Origin: Daucus carota subsp. sativus
Lineage: Eukaryota; Streptophyta; Magnoliopsida; Apiales; Apiaceae
DNA: 64,000 nucleotides
Direction: 5' to 3'
Assembly: GCF_001625215.2 (NCBI RefSeq)
Contig: NC_030381.2
Location: forward strand, 38,376,689 to 38,440,688
The notes below the pieces were generated by a model that saw nothing but the letters and a program-made list of their open reading frames with translations, had not been told where the DNA came from and made no database searches. Positions 1-9,585 of this stretch are shown here, piece by piece. Position 1 is the first letter of the stretch; each line of letters starts with the position of its first letter. A program made the position numbers and the translations under genes.

Positions 1-2
1 CT

Positions 3-182
3 GAGGATGGTACTGACAGTCCTAGGCCACGTTCTGCCATGGATGTTCTTAAGGAGGCTGCAGGCACTGATTCTGTCTATGCTGATGCTGGAAATTTGAT
101 GATGGAGCAGAATCGTATTGCTGCGGAACTCGAGAAGAAGTTTGCACAGGAAAAGTCTGACAAGGATGATGGGGAGACCTGA
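3..182 (+). CDS. C-terminal tail of a retroelement ORF (partial, 5' end outside window)
   Basis: An open frame enters from the left edge and runs 59 codons to a TGA at 180-182. The residues are charged and polar, rich in Glu, Lys and Asp near the end, with a probable helical or coiled-coil stretch around MMEQNRIAAELEKKFAQEK. It is followed by a series of polypurine tracts and then an LTR, so it is the last ORF of a Ty1/copia internal domain. In Sireviruses this place is held by the end of pol or by the extra envelope-like ORF; the helical tail fits the latter, but this is inference. It has no similarity that I recognise. Confidence 0.5.
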   Translation, partial: EDGTDSPRPRSAMDVLKEAAGTDSVYADAGNLMMEQNRIAAELEKKFAQEKSDKDDGET

Positions 183-204
183 ATTTCTACCCTTTTGGAT
201 GATT

Positions 205-629
205 AAGGGGGAGACAATTTAGGAATTTCTAGTAAAATAAAACTTTGTTGCTTAAGTGTTTATCTGCTTAAGTATTTTATTGGCCCTATTTGCTTTTGCT
301 TCAGACTAAGTTTGTTAAGTTGTTGAATTTGGTTCTCAGGTGGTTTATCCTGAGTTAAATTTGTTTAAGTTGGTTGTTTTGGGATGCTTATCTGTATCCA
401 GGTGGTTTATCCTGGTCAGATTATTAGGTTATCTATCTATTTATGCAAGTACTTGATTTGGTTGATATCTGATTGCATAATATATTCTGCTTTGCATAAA
501 ATATTTGTTATATCTGATGTATGTGCTGAATTGATATATTTGTTAAGGTTTAATGATATTAGATTGCTGTATTCAGGGGGAGTATTATTACTTTTCCTAA
601 ATATGGTGTAATCATCAAAAAGGGGGAGA
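205..629 (+). other. Cluster of three polypurine tracts upstream of an LTR
   Basis: Three purine tracts with the shared core GGGGGAG lie at 205-214, 575-582 and 617-629. The last one touches the LTR start at 631 and would be the working primer for plus-strand DNA synthesis. It is bracketed by a perfect 10-bp inverted repeat, ATCATCAAAA at 611-620 and TTTTGATGAT at 645-654. Multiple PPTs and an inverted repeat around the terminal PPT are published hallmarks of the Sirevirus genus. The DNA between the tracts is AT-rich and carries a short direct repeat, GGTGGTTTATCCTG, near 340 and 402. Confidence 0.75.
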
Positions 630-630
630 T

Positions 631-1835
631 TGATACTCTCAAGGTTTTGATGATCACACTGCCAGCAAGCTAATAGCATAAAACTGGTGCTTGTTAGCGA
701 GCTATCAATGATATATATGCATGTGCTAACAGCTTAATAAGTTTCAGTGTTATGTTCAACTGTCAGCAAGCTTACAGGTTATCATTCAGGCTTATCAGCG
801 AGCTAACAGCGTGAACAGAATAACAAATGGATAAGGATCAAAGTCGAAAAGCAAGGAGATTTATTAGGAATCGATATGTAAGGACTTTAATATTTATATA
901 TGACTTATATAAATATTAGAGCTCAGTTTTAAATTAGAATTTCAAACAAAAACGATTTCCTAACTTATAGGAGTTTTTATCTCATACTTGATCTTATCTA
1001 AAACTACTCCTATTTGATTTCAAATTATGGTTTTATACATAAACGTTTTACTGAGATATTTACAACGTCTTTACATCTTTTACTCAGTAAAGATAACATT
1101 ATTCAAACGTTCATTATTCAAGCAAATTAAACGTGAGGTTGTTGGACCAAGAACGTTGGATAGTTTGTTGAGTTATGACCGTTTGGAATGATGGTATATA
1201 TACTTGAGTGTGGTTTCCGTTTTGGTAGAGAACAAGAACACACTTCAAGCTTCTGAAATACAACACACTTTCATTGCTAAATCTTTACTTGAGCTCTAGT
1301 ACTTATATTTGATTATATATCTATATTGAGTTCATAGTTTCGGTTGTATTATACTCATACATTGTATTGTTCAAAGTGTAAAGGTTTGTTGCTGTGTATC
1401 GAGCTTGTGAAACAAGGGAACAAGGGGACTAGTTAGCTAGAAGAGTATACTTGGGAAGTATAGGTCTTGGAGAGCTTTTGGTTCGTGGTTCAGGGGTTTC
1501 AGCAAGCTGATAACAGGAACAAGGGATAAAGGGAGTTATATTATTGAATCATTGTAATTGTTAACATTATTGATTAATAATATAATCTCTTACCAGTTGG
1601 TAGGGGACCAGGACGTAGACCATTAGGGTTAGGGGTCGAACCTGGCTAAAATTCTCTGTGTTGCTAGCTTACTGATTATATCTGTTTTGCATTGCATCTG
1701 CATTGTTAGCTAGCTGACTGTTTACTCTGAAATTAACAGCAAGCTGTCTGTGACAGTATAACTATTCGGTAACATTAAAAATCGGTCATATTAGCCATAA
1801 CACCTATTCACCCCCCCTCTAGGTGTGTAATTTCA
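631..1835 (+). repeat. Sirevirus-type LTR (about 1.2 kb)
   Basis: The LTR begins TGATACTCTC directly after the terminal polypurine tract and ends TTTCA two bases before the primer binding site, giving the expected TG...CA ends. Just inside the right end is a C-run (CACCCCCCCTCTAGG). Four exact AGCAAGCT boxes lie in it, at 664, 765, 1501 and 1738, and the first three sit in or near larger CAGC/GCTG dyads. No second copy is in the window, so divergence and age cannot be estimated. This single LTR has retroelement internal sequence on both sides. Confidence 0.8.
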
Positions 1836-1837
1836 AT

Positions 1838-1849
1838 TGGTATCAGAGC
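1838..1849 (+). other. Primer binding site, initiator tRNA-Met type
   Basis: TGGTATCAGAGC is complementary to the 3' end of plant initiator tRNA-Met. It lies two bases after the LTR end, as in most plant Ty1/copia elements, and fixes the right LTR border. Confidence 0.85.
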
Positions 1850-1894
1850 TGTGTTTGTACTAATACTTCTGTAACAGGAATAGTATCGATCGAT

Positions 1895-3865
1895 ATGGCT
1901 GATAACTTTCAGGGAAAGTCCGATTTTAGAGCTCCCCTCCTCACGGGTTCTGACAACTACAATTGGTGGAAAGGCCAAATGGAGGCTCATCTATCCAGAG
2001 ATCCCCTAATGCAAAGAGTTGTGCAAAGAGGTCCTTATGAATATCGTGATAGCGATGGCAAAGTCAAGGACGTTGATGTTCTCACAGCGGACGAGCTATC
2101 AAAGGTTGCTGCCAATGGAAAAGCAAGGAGTACATTAATCAATGGGCTGAATCAAGCTGAATATGACAAGGTCTCTTCTCTCAAATCTGCAAAAGAAATT
2201 TGGGATGCATTGGAGACATATCACGAAGGCTCAAAGGCGTTAAAGAAAGTCAAGCTCGGGAAGCTTATGAAAGAATTTGGAAGCTTTGCTATCAAGAAGG
2301 GAGAATCCATTCGAGAAAGCCAAGCTAGATTCCAAGTCACTCTCAACAGTCTTGAAAGACTTGGGAAAAAGATTCCTCAATCGGAAATCAACATGAATAT
2401 TCTAAATGCTGTTCCATTCGAATATGGTGCCAAAGTCACAGCATTGGAGTCAGCTCTCAACATTGATACTATGGATCACCTGGCTATATTTGCTGAGTTG
2501 GAACAATTTGAAGCTAAGATTGAAGCTAACAGCTCAGAAAGCAGCAAGCTGCCAACAGAGAAAATGAAGAATCTTGCACTGCACTCCTCTGTCAGCAAGC
2601 TGGAAACAGATGAGGAAACAGAATCAGATGAGGATCTAGCTCTTATGTCCAGGAAAATCAAGAGAATGATTGAAAAGAAAAACAAAATGAAGCGAGAAAA
2701 GGGCAAAGCTTTTGGTGCAAAGAAAGATCCAAAGGATGATGCATGTTTTGAATGTGGCAAGAAAGGGCATTTCAAAAGGGATTGCTACAAGCTAAAGAAC
2801 AAGTCAAAGCCGCCTAGACAGCAAGCTGATTTTAAGAACAAAAAGAAATCCAAGGCACTTCTAACTTGGAGTGATGATGAAGATGAGTCAGCTTCTGATG
2901 ATTCTTGTGATGAGATGGTGAATTTGGCTCTTGTTGGTCTCGATGGCTCAATTGATACAACTGATTCAGATACGGACACTAATAGTGAGGTAAACTCTAT
3001 TAATTCTGAATTAAATACTATTGATACAACTACTTGTGAACTAACCATGCAGGATAAGAGTTGTTTATCAATAATGGAACTCATTGATCTAAAGAATGAG
3101 AATTATGAGCTCGAGAAAGAAAATGTTCATTTGAAGAAAGTCATAGGTGATTTCTTGAATGAAAAGAGTGCCAAAGCTAGTAGTGGAATCATTGCTACCC
3201 TCAAGGAACAGATCTCACAACTTGAAGGGAACAACATGCAAATCCAAAGAAGGAATGATACACTCATGAAGGAACTCAGCTCGCTGAGAGCAGATCTTAA
3301 AGCTAAGGATGCAAGCTTGGAGGCGTTCGAGTTAAGCAAATCCCAAAGCTTAGCCGAAATCTCTATTCAAGCTGAAAAGATCAAGTCATTGGAGCAAGAA
3401 GTCAAAGATCTTCAGAAAGCCATGGGAAAGTTTGTTCAAGGAGAAGAAAGTCTCAAATCTATAATGAAACAAGCTAAAGGTTCTCATGATAAAGGAGGCA
3501 TTGGTGCAGCTTCTACATCCACTTCTTCAATGAGATATGAAGGGAAGAATGGCATTCCATACAATTATGCCATGCCTTGGGTGACTTGTCACAAGTGTGG
3601 AAAGAAGGGCCATCTTGCTAATAATTGTCCAATGAAGAATTCTCAATCAGCAAGCTGGGAAAGGAAGTCAGCTCACAGACAGTATGCTGACAACAGAAAC
3701 AGACAGAAGACAGCTCCAAGACAGTATGCTGATAAGACCAGCAGAACATGGAAGAAGAGTTCTAAAGTGGTCCAAATGTGGATCAAGAAATCTGATCTTA
3801 ATGTTCTATATGTTTTATCAACTAACACTGCTGGACCCAACAAAATTTGGGTACCAAAACGTTGA
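1895..3865 (+). CDS. gag: Gag polyprotein of a Sirevirus-like element
   Basis: The predicted capsid/nucleocapsid protein has 656 residues from the ATG at 1895. The open frame reaches back to 1823, but that part overlaps the LTR end and PBS, so the later ATG is preferred. The N-terminal half has the Ty1/copia gag (UBN2-like) pattern, including NYNWWKGQMEAHL near residue 25 and KEIWDALE near 105. Two CX2CX4HX4C zinc knuckles follow: CFECGKKGHFKRDC around residues 285-298 and CHKCGKKGHLANNC around 565-578. They are separated by an acidic region and a long coiled coil. Two knuckles flanking a coiled coil and this length are unusual for copia gag and fit Sireviruses. The frame ends in TGA; pol is in another frame. 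Confidence 0.85.
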   Translation: MADNFQGKSDFRAPLLTGSDNYNWWKGQMEAHLSRDPLMQRVVQRGPYEYRDSDGKVKDVDVLTADELSKVAANGKARSTLINGLNQAEYDKVSSLKSAKEIWDALETYHEGSKALKKVKLGKLMKEFGSFAIKKGESIRESQARFQVTLNSLERLGKKIPQSEINMNILNAVPFEYGAKVTALESALNIDTMDHLAIFAELEQFEAKIEANSSESSKLPTEKMKNLALHSSVSKLETDEETESDEDLALMSRKIKRMIEKKNKMKREKGKAFGAKKDPKDDACFECGKKGHFKRDCYKLKNKSKPPRQQADFKNKKKSKALLTWSDDEDESASDDSCDEMVNLALVGLDGSIDTTDSDTDTNSEVNSINSELNTIDTTTCELTMQDKSCLSIMELIDLKNENYELEKENVHLKKVIGDFLNEKSAKASSGIIATLKEQISQLEGNNMQIQRRNDTLMKELSSLRADLKAKDASLEAFELSKSQSLAEISIQAEKIKSLEQEVKDLQKAMGKFVQGEESLKSIMKQAKGSHDKGGIGAASTSTSSMRYEGKNGIPYNYAMPWVTCHKCGKKGHLANNCPMKNSQSASWERKSAHRQYADNRNRQKTAPRQYADKTSRTWKKSSKVVQMWIKKSDLNVLYVLSTNTAGPNKIWVPKR

Positions 3866-3896
3866 GTTGTTTGTGTTTGTTTTGTAGGTTTGTCTC

Positions 3897-5498
3897 GTGT
3901 CTAAAGTAAAGCCAAATCAATGGATATTGGATAGTGGATGCACTAGGCACATGAGTGGAGACAAATCTCAGTTTCTAAGCTTGAAGATGAAGAAGGGTGG
4001 TCGTGTCACAATTGGTGATAGCAAAACTCTTCCTATTCTTGGCAAAGGAACTATAGGTAATAGTATCATTTCTATTAACAAGGTACAATATGTTAAAGGT
4101 CTTACTTATAACTTGCTTAGTATAAGTCAGTTATTTGATGATGGTCATATTGTTAACTTTGGTAAGGATGAATGTACTATACTTGTTGGTGCTAACAAAA
4201 CTCCTCTAGTTGCAAAACGAGAAGGAAATATATATGTTTTGAACTTTGAAGAACAGGAGGCAGGTGTTTGTTTAGCAGCTGTGGATAATAATCCAGAAAT
4301 TTGGCATAGAAGGCTTGGACATGCTCATATGGATCATCTCAGCAAGCTGTCAGCAAAGAAGCTTGTTCGAGGACTACCAAAGCTTAAATATGTCAAGATG
4401 GAGACATGTTCTGCTTGTCAATTGGGAAAGCAAACAAGGACTCCACATAAGGCAAAGAAAATGGTATCTACTTCTAAACCTTTAGAGCTTCTTCACTTGG
4501 ATCTCTTTGGTCCCGAAGCTTATAAGAGTATTGGAGGTAAACAATATGCCTTTGTTATTGTTGATGATTATTCTAGATTCACTTGGGTATTATTCTTGCT
4601 TACTAAAGATTGTGCTTTTAGTGAATTTGAGAAACTAATCAAGTTGCTTGAGAACAAACTAGATACAAGACTTGTAGGTATTCGAAGTGATCATGGTGGG
4701 GAATTCCAAAAAGACTTCATTACTTATTGTGAAGAAAGAGGAATCTCTCATGAGTTCTCAGCACCTCGTACACCTCAGCAAAATGGAGTTGTAGAGCGTA
4801 AGAACAGGTCCTTACAAGAAACAGCTAGGACATTGCTGCAGGAGAGCAAGCTGCCAAGAAGCTTTTGGGCAGAAGCTGTCAACACAGCAAGCTATGTTCT
4901 TAACAGAGTGCTTATCAGGCCAATTCTCAACAAGACTCCTTATGAATTGCTAAGGAAAAAGAAGCCTAACATCAGCTACTTCAAAGTTTTTGGATCTAAG
5001 TGCTTCGTACTCAAAACCATTGATAGGGATGGTAAATTCGACTCTAAATCTTATGAAGCTATATTTTTGGGTTATTCTTTAACAAGTCGTGCTTATAGAG
5101 TGTATAACCTTGCTAAACATACTGTTGAAGAGTCTATTGATGTTTCATTTCAAGAGTCTACTGATGATCTTGCAAGGGATGAGGAAGAATGTGCAGGTAC
5201 AGGTACTGGCAGCAAGCTGACAGTGAAGGAAACTGGGAATCAGCAAGCTGACAAGTCAACTGCCACAACTTCAGAAGGCAATAAAGCTACTGAATCCACT
5301 CCATCTCTTGAAGAAACTTTGGATAAGATGTCTAAGCTTACATTGGATGAATCCAGAGGTCAAACTTCATCAGCAAGCCAAAATGTTGTTGATCAGACTC
5401 CTCCTAGGCAGACTACAAGGAATGAAGAGGTCATAGCTCAACATAATCTACCAAAGTCAACTAGAACTGTTCATGCATTTAGAAAAATTATACCTTGA
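3897..5498 (+). pseudogene. pol: Truncated pol: aspartic protease and integrase, no reverse transcriptase
   Basis: A 533-codon open frame. Near the N-terminus WILDSGCTRHMSGD is the retropepsin active site (DSG). A zinc-binding HHCC domain follows (HRRLGHAHMDHL, then CSACQLGKQTR), then the integrase core with DLFGP, VDDYSR and SDHGGEF...PQQNGVVERKNR, which supply the DDE triad. The GAG-pre-integrase and post-integrase regions look intact. The frame ends within the linker before reverse transcriptase, so RT and RNase H are lost. The frame is open from 3888 (stop TAG at 3885-3887) and has no clear ATG start; it would be made by frameshift, splicing or re-initiation. The upstream gag stop is at 3863-3865, in a different frame. 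Confidence 0.85.
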
Positions 5499-5850
5499 AG
5501 GGGATTCACATATCTGAGCTTGACACCCACGAGAATAGCATCCTTGTACCATGTGATCGGGGTCCCTATCCCATTTGGGGGATGTGATCAGACTCCCTAG
5601 CCTATCGGGCACCCAACTAAAGATCCTTGTAACTATGACCGTGATACCAGTATACCTATCTCAGCCCCAGATCTTACCTTGTAGGATCGTGGCTTCCCTC
5701 ACCCTTACTAACCATCACATACCCCTTTCACAACGGATTTGAAATAATCCAACAAAAGTAGTTTGGTGATATATGATATATCTTGAATCTAGTAATCTGT
5801 TCTCCCCTGGAAAAAAAATATTGTGCTTACTTCTCATTTCTGTCTTGTAG
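5499..5850. other. Unassigned 350 bp between the retroelement and the RopGAP exon
   Basis: This stretch holds no coding frame I recognise. From 5499 to about 5760 it is less AT-rich than its surroundings, with hairpin-like text (GTCCCTATCCCATTTGGGGG, near 5572). It could be the end of another transposable element. From about 5760 to 5850 it looks like an ordinary plant intron, ending TTGTAG at 5850 just before the first RopGAP exon. Confidence 0.45.
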
Positions 5851-7246
5851 TATTAGCGTGTTTGGAGTTTCAGCACAATCAATGCAATGCTCTTATGATT
5901 TAAGAGGGAACAGTGTTCCAACAATTCTCTTGCTAATGCAGGAGAGGTTATACACGCAAAAAGGCTTAAAGGTAAAATTTGTTAGATTAGCATGATCATA
6001 CTGTCATCATGAAACATTTTGCAAGCATTTTTCTGATTGGTTTCTCTGAATGAATTGCAGGCAGAAGGTATCTTCCGCATAAACCCTGAAAACAGCAAAG
6101 AGGAACATGTTCGGGATCAGCTGAACAGAGGAATTGTACCAGAAGACATTGATGTTCACTGTTTGGCTGGTTTGATTAAAGCCTGGTTCCGTGAACTACC
6201 TTCTGGTGTGCTAGATGGACTTTCCCCAGAGGAGGTGTTACAGTGTAATACTGAAGATAAATCCGTTGAGCTTGTGAAACAGCTACAACCAACCGAGACA
6301 GCGCTACTCAACTGGGCAATTGATCTCATGGCTGATGTTGTTGAGCAGGAGGATTCCAACAAAATGAATGCTAGGAACATTGCCATGGTTTTTGCCCCAA
6401 ATATGACACAGGTAAATACTTTAACTTTAAAGGGGTTGTTGAATTTGGATATGTTCTTCAGTTTATAAAATTTAAATGTTTTTTCTTGGTTCAGATGTCC
6501 GATCCATTGACAGCTCTGATGCATGCTGTGCAAGTCATGAATTTGCTCAAGACTCTGATACTGAAAGCATTACGGGAGCGTGAGGAGACTACAATCGCAG
6601 GATATTCACCAATGTCATATTGTTCTTTTGATAGGCACACTGATGAGGAGGTTGACAGTCAACATGAGATGAATACCAGCTTTGAATGGAGAGGACCACA
6701 AACAGATCATAATGCACACAAAGATTATGGGGCTGTTTGTATTGAAGAAGCAGAAGCTGCTTCTGGCTTCTGCTTTTCCTGACCTGTTTGTGTAAAGAAG
6801 TAGAAGCACTTTTAAGAAGCTGAAAATGCTAACTTCTCTCTCAGAGCTTCTGCTTCTTTTCCAAACACTTTATTAACTTATTTACTTCTCACTTCGGATC
6901 CACTTCTTTACTTTAAGCAGAGAATCACTTTTTTTAAGCTTGCCCAAACGGCCCCTATAATGCCAGCAGTGAAAGCGAAAGTGAAGTTGGGTCATTTGGT
7001 GAGATAGAAGAAAGCTCCTTGAAGCCAATGATTAACATTGAAAACACAAAGAACAGTGTCAGGACATTCAAGGGGCACTTGAAAATATCAAGCCCTGAGA
7101 TTGGTTCAACCTTCAGTACAGCATCTGGTGCTTCGATATTTGATAGACGAATTATTAGGAGTTCTGGTCTAAGCATCAGCGATGAAGAAGATTCGGGTTT
7201 GAGTTCAACAGAAGCAGAACCTTCCAAACTACAAATTTGCCAGTGA
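5851..7246 (+). pseudogene. Rho GTPase-activating protein of the RopGAP family, 5'-incomplete and interrupted by a MITE
   Basis: Exons 5851-5971, 6061-6411 and 6495 onward encode a RhoGAP domain: VFGVSAQSMQ, the PTILLLMQ helix, GIFRINPE with the arginine finger, CLAGLIKAWFRELP, and NARNIAMVFAPNMTQ. Plant RopGAPs switch off ROP small GTPases at the plasma membrane and have an N-terminal CRIB motif. No CRIB exon is visible upstream, where 5.5 kb of retroelement lies. The Ser/Glu-rich C-terminal tail continues from 6959 to a stop at 7244-7246, but a MITE at 6729-6955 splits the last exon and supplies an early TGA at 6780-6782. Splice sites are canonical and the GAP exons are open, so decay may be recent. 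The gene could still be transcribed if a CRIB exon lies further left with the retroelement in an intron. Confidence 0.75.
6729..6955. mobile_element. MITE inside the last RopGAP exon
   Basis: The 227-bp element has terminal inverted repeats GGGGCTGTTTG and CAAACGGCCCC (one mismatch) and is flanked by the 3-bp direct repeat TAT (6726-6728 and 6956-6958). The short duplication and G-rich ends resemble PIF/Harbinger (Tourist-like) MITEs, whose usual target is TWA, so the class is not firm. The interior repeats AGAAGCAGAAGC-type text in both orientations. Coding sequence on either side fits together in frame if the element and one TAT are ignored. Confidence 0.8.
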
Positions 7247-9585
7247 TGTTGACATGGTAGATAAGTCAGTCGATTCAGGATATCCAACGCTTGTTTATGC
7301 TTCAAACTATGCACTAGTCTGCAACGCATGAATATCTCATCATCTTGTCCTGTAAATTTTTCATTAAGTTATCCAATTAGGTCGATCATAAGTCATAACT
7401 ACTCTGCTTTGTTTAGTTTAACCTTCTGTTCAGCTCAGGGCTGAAGTTTCCTGTTGGCTATGTTGCCAGATGCAGGTAGCAGAATAATAATGTCGAGTTA
7501 TGGTAAAAAACTGAAAACCCGAAACAAGAATATGTCGAATTTGATGCAGAACAATCTGACCGACCCTTTAAAAATTGAAACGCTGTCCAGAAAGTGTGAA
7601 TGTGACTGCCATTATACTTTCTACTTTCATTTCTTTTGTCAATGTCCTGTACTAAATAAGTTCAAACGCAATCAAATTGAATGTGACTTGGTTGGTTTAG
7701 TTTAGTATCAAAGTCTAAAGTTATGCTTTTATATATTGAAAAGCCAGGATTCTTTACAATGGTAGAGATTTATGCTTGAAATTGCTTAAAGTTGGATTCT
7801 TTGAGGAAGATTTGTGTGATAGAGAGATCATGTTTTGAAACTTTACCAAGAATAAGAAATAGGCATTATGCTTGCTGATCCACGAAACTGCTTTAAGTCT
7901 GATTCCGTTTTCTATTATCCCACTCTTTGCGTTCAAATGCTTTAGGCAGGATTCCGTTTCCTATTATCCTAGTCCTACTCTTCGCGTTGAATCATAAAAA
8001 TTTAAATACTCACATATGATTGCGATCCACCGATTATTTTGCCATTGAAAGCACACCAATTTTTTGTCAGAAAACTAATTTCAGAGCAACAAGAAGACCC
8101 TCTGAACTCTGAAGTCCCCTGCATACTTTCCAATGGTTTGCTTTCTTTTACTCTGTAGCAATTATGGTGACACACTGGAAGAATAATTTTCATCATCTTG
8201 AATCGGTCATGAACAATAATACATGTAGAACTCTGACTAAATATAGAATATATACGTGCTAATCTATTCCACTTTGATGTTTATGCTATAATAAAATCTC
8301 TAAAGTTAAAGTTGCCTGAATTTATACTAAAATAATATGATATGAAAAGGAGACACTGGAGGATCATATACTCCTACCTAATATGGTTTATTTGCATTTA
8401 AACCAAGGAAGATGGTCCATGACGATACCAGTTACAAGCTTTAGACGCTAATAGATAGGAAATCTTAGAATATGTGTCTAAAACCCGGATACACGTCCTG
8501 ACCTCTGCATTCACATAAAAAATCAGGCGTTTTGTCTTTCAACGAAAAAAAAATCATATATAAGTAGATATATTGCTATCAATTGTGTCTAAAGCGTGGA
8601 TACACACCCGTGACCTCTGCATTCACATAAAAAATCAGACGTATGTCTTTCAGTGAAATAAAATCATATATAAGCATAACTATTAATTGTAAAAAAAATA
8701 CGAACCCTAGACAGAAACATAATTCGTGGTCCAGAGCTATTTTACGAGATATTAGTACACGGTACCTCCACAGTGAAACTAATTTACTTTGCCAGTACAA
8801 GATATTGATGTACGCAGCCTGTGTTCTTCAGCTGACAGGTCCTTCTTTTACCCTTCATTTTTATCAGAATGCACTGTCCCTTCAATATTAGTAAAATGTT
8901 CACGCCAAGTTTTCAAAGTTGAACGGTTCACTAATTCCTTGTCAAGAATGCAAAGAGAGAAAAATTCAAATCAAATGAAAAGTATATTTTACTGGTTTAA
9001 CCTAAAGCAATGAGAAAATGAGAACTGGAGGAAAAGTAATATTGACATATTATCCGAAATAAAGATATATACATCCACACTTGCTTGTCTGTGAAGGAAA
9101 ATGAATTTCAATATCACTTTGCCAAATTCCGTTTGTTGCTTCTTTCTTAAGAAGATGATTAATAGATAGATTTGGATATTCACACGCTAAAAGCAAAGCT
9201 GAGATTTGAACCATTAGTCTCTTGTTATCGAGAACGTGTTAAAGGACCGCCTGCCAAAAAACCAGTGACATCTCCTTGTTACATACTTACATTGAAACAT
9301 TGACACAGAAGTTCGATTAGATTAGAACTGTTTAAAGCTTTGATTCTCAACCAAAAGCAGAAACATATGATACTAAACTTGATCGGATCAGAGGTTTGTC
9401 CTGATTATCATACCTCCGGACAAGTAGGCTACGTTTGTTTGTTTTCCGAAGATCATAATCCATGATTATATTTCAATGAATCAGACTTTCGGAAAAAAGG
9501 ACTTTTAGCCCAGATTTTATCATCCAAAACAAACATAACACTACCTAAAAAAGATCAAAACTTACGAAATAAAAATCAGAGAACC
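7247..9585. other. Non-coding stretch with two local duplications
   Basis: I see no supported gene here. Two imperfect direct copies of about 95 bp lie at 8473-8568 and 8584-8677; both carry GACCTCTGCATTCACATAAA and CATATATAAG. A shorter repeat, GATTCCGTTT(T/C)CTATTATCC, lies near 7900 and 7950. The first few hundred bases are probably 3' UTR of the RopGAP gene. Confidence 0.5.

Larger units (their letters stand above)
664..5249 (+). repeat. Thirteen dispersed AGCAAGCT boxes, many in a near-palindrome CTGTCAGCAAGCTGACAG
   Basis: Exact AGCAAGCT occurs at 664, 765, 1501, 1738, 2543, 2594, 2820, 3649, 4341, 4845, 4886, 5211 and 5242. Variants AGCGAGCT (696, 798) and AGCAAGCC (near 5373) add to the set. 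Flanking bases extend the dyad towards CTGTCAGC-AA-GCTGACAG; the copy around 760 is close to the full form. In gag and pol the boxes fall in all three codon phases (for example Ser-Lys-Leu, Gln-Ala and Ala-Ser readings), so protein sequence does not explain them. I noticed no exact copy elsewhere in the window by eye. Confidence 0.85.
631..5498 (+). mobile_element. Ty1/copia Sirevirus-like retrotransposon, 3'-truncated (LTR, PBS, gag, protease, integrase)
   Basis: Reading left to right there is an LTR, a tRNA-Met PBS, gag with two zinc knuckles, then a pol fragment with protease and integrase. That order (integrase before reverse transcriptase) is the Ty1/copia order. Reverse transcriptase, RNase H and a 3' LTR are missing: the frame stops at 5498, and nothing after it resembles RT. 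The long gag, the PPT cluster with inverted repeat before the LTR, and the C-rich LTR/internal junction point to the Sirevirus (SIRE/Maximus) lineage. The element is defective in this form. Its right end abuts 350 bp of unidentified DNA and then a RopGAP gene remnant. Confidence 0.8.

Noticed and set aside
631-5498. CRISPR-like reading of the repeated AGCAAGCT boxes
   Set aside because: Spacing is irregular (31 to about 800 bases), the boxes are short, and they lie in plant retroelement coding sequence.
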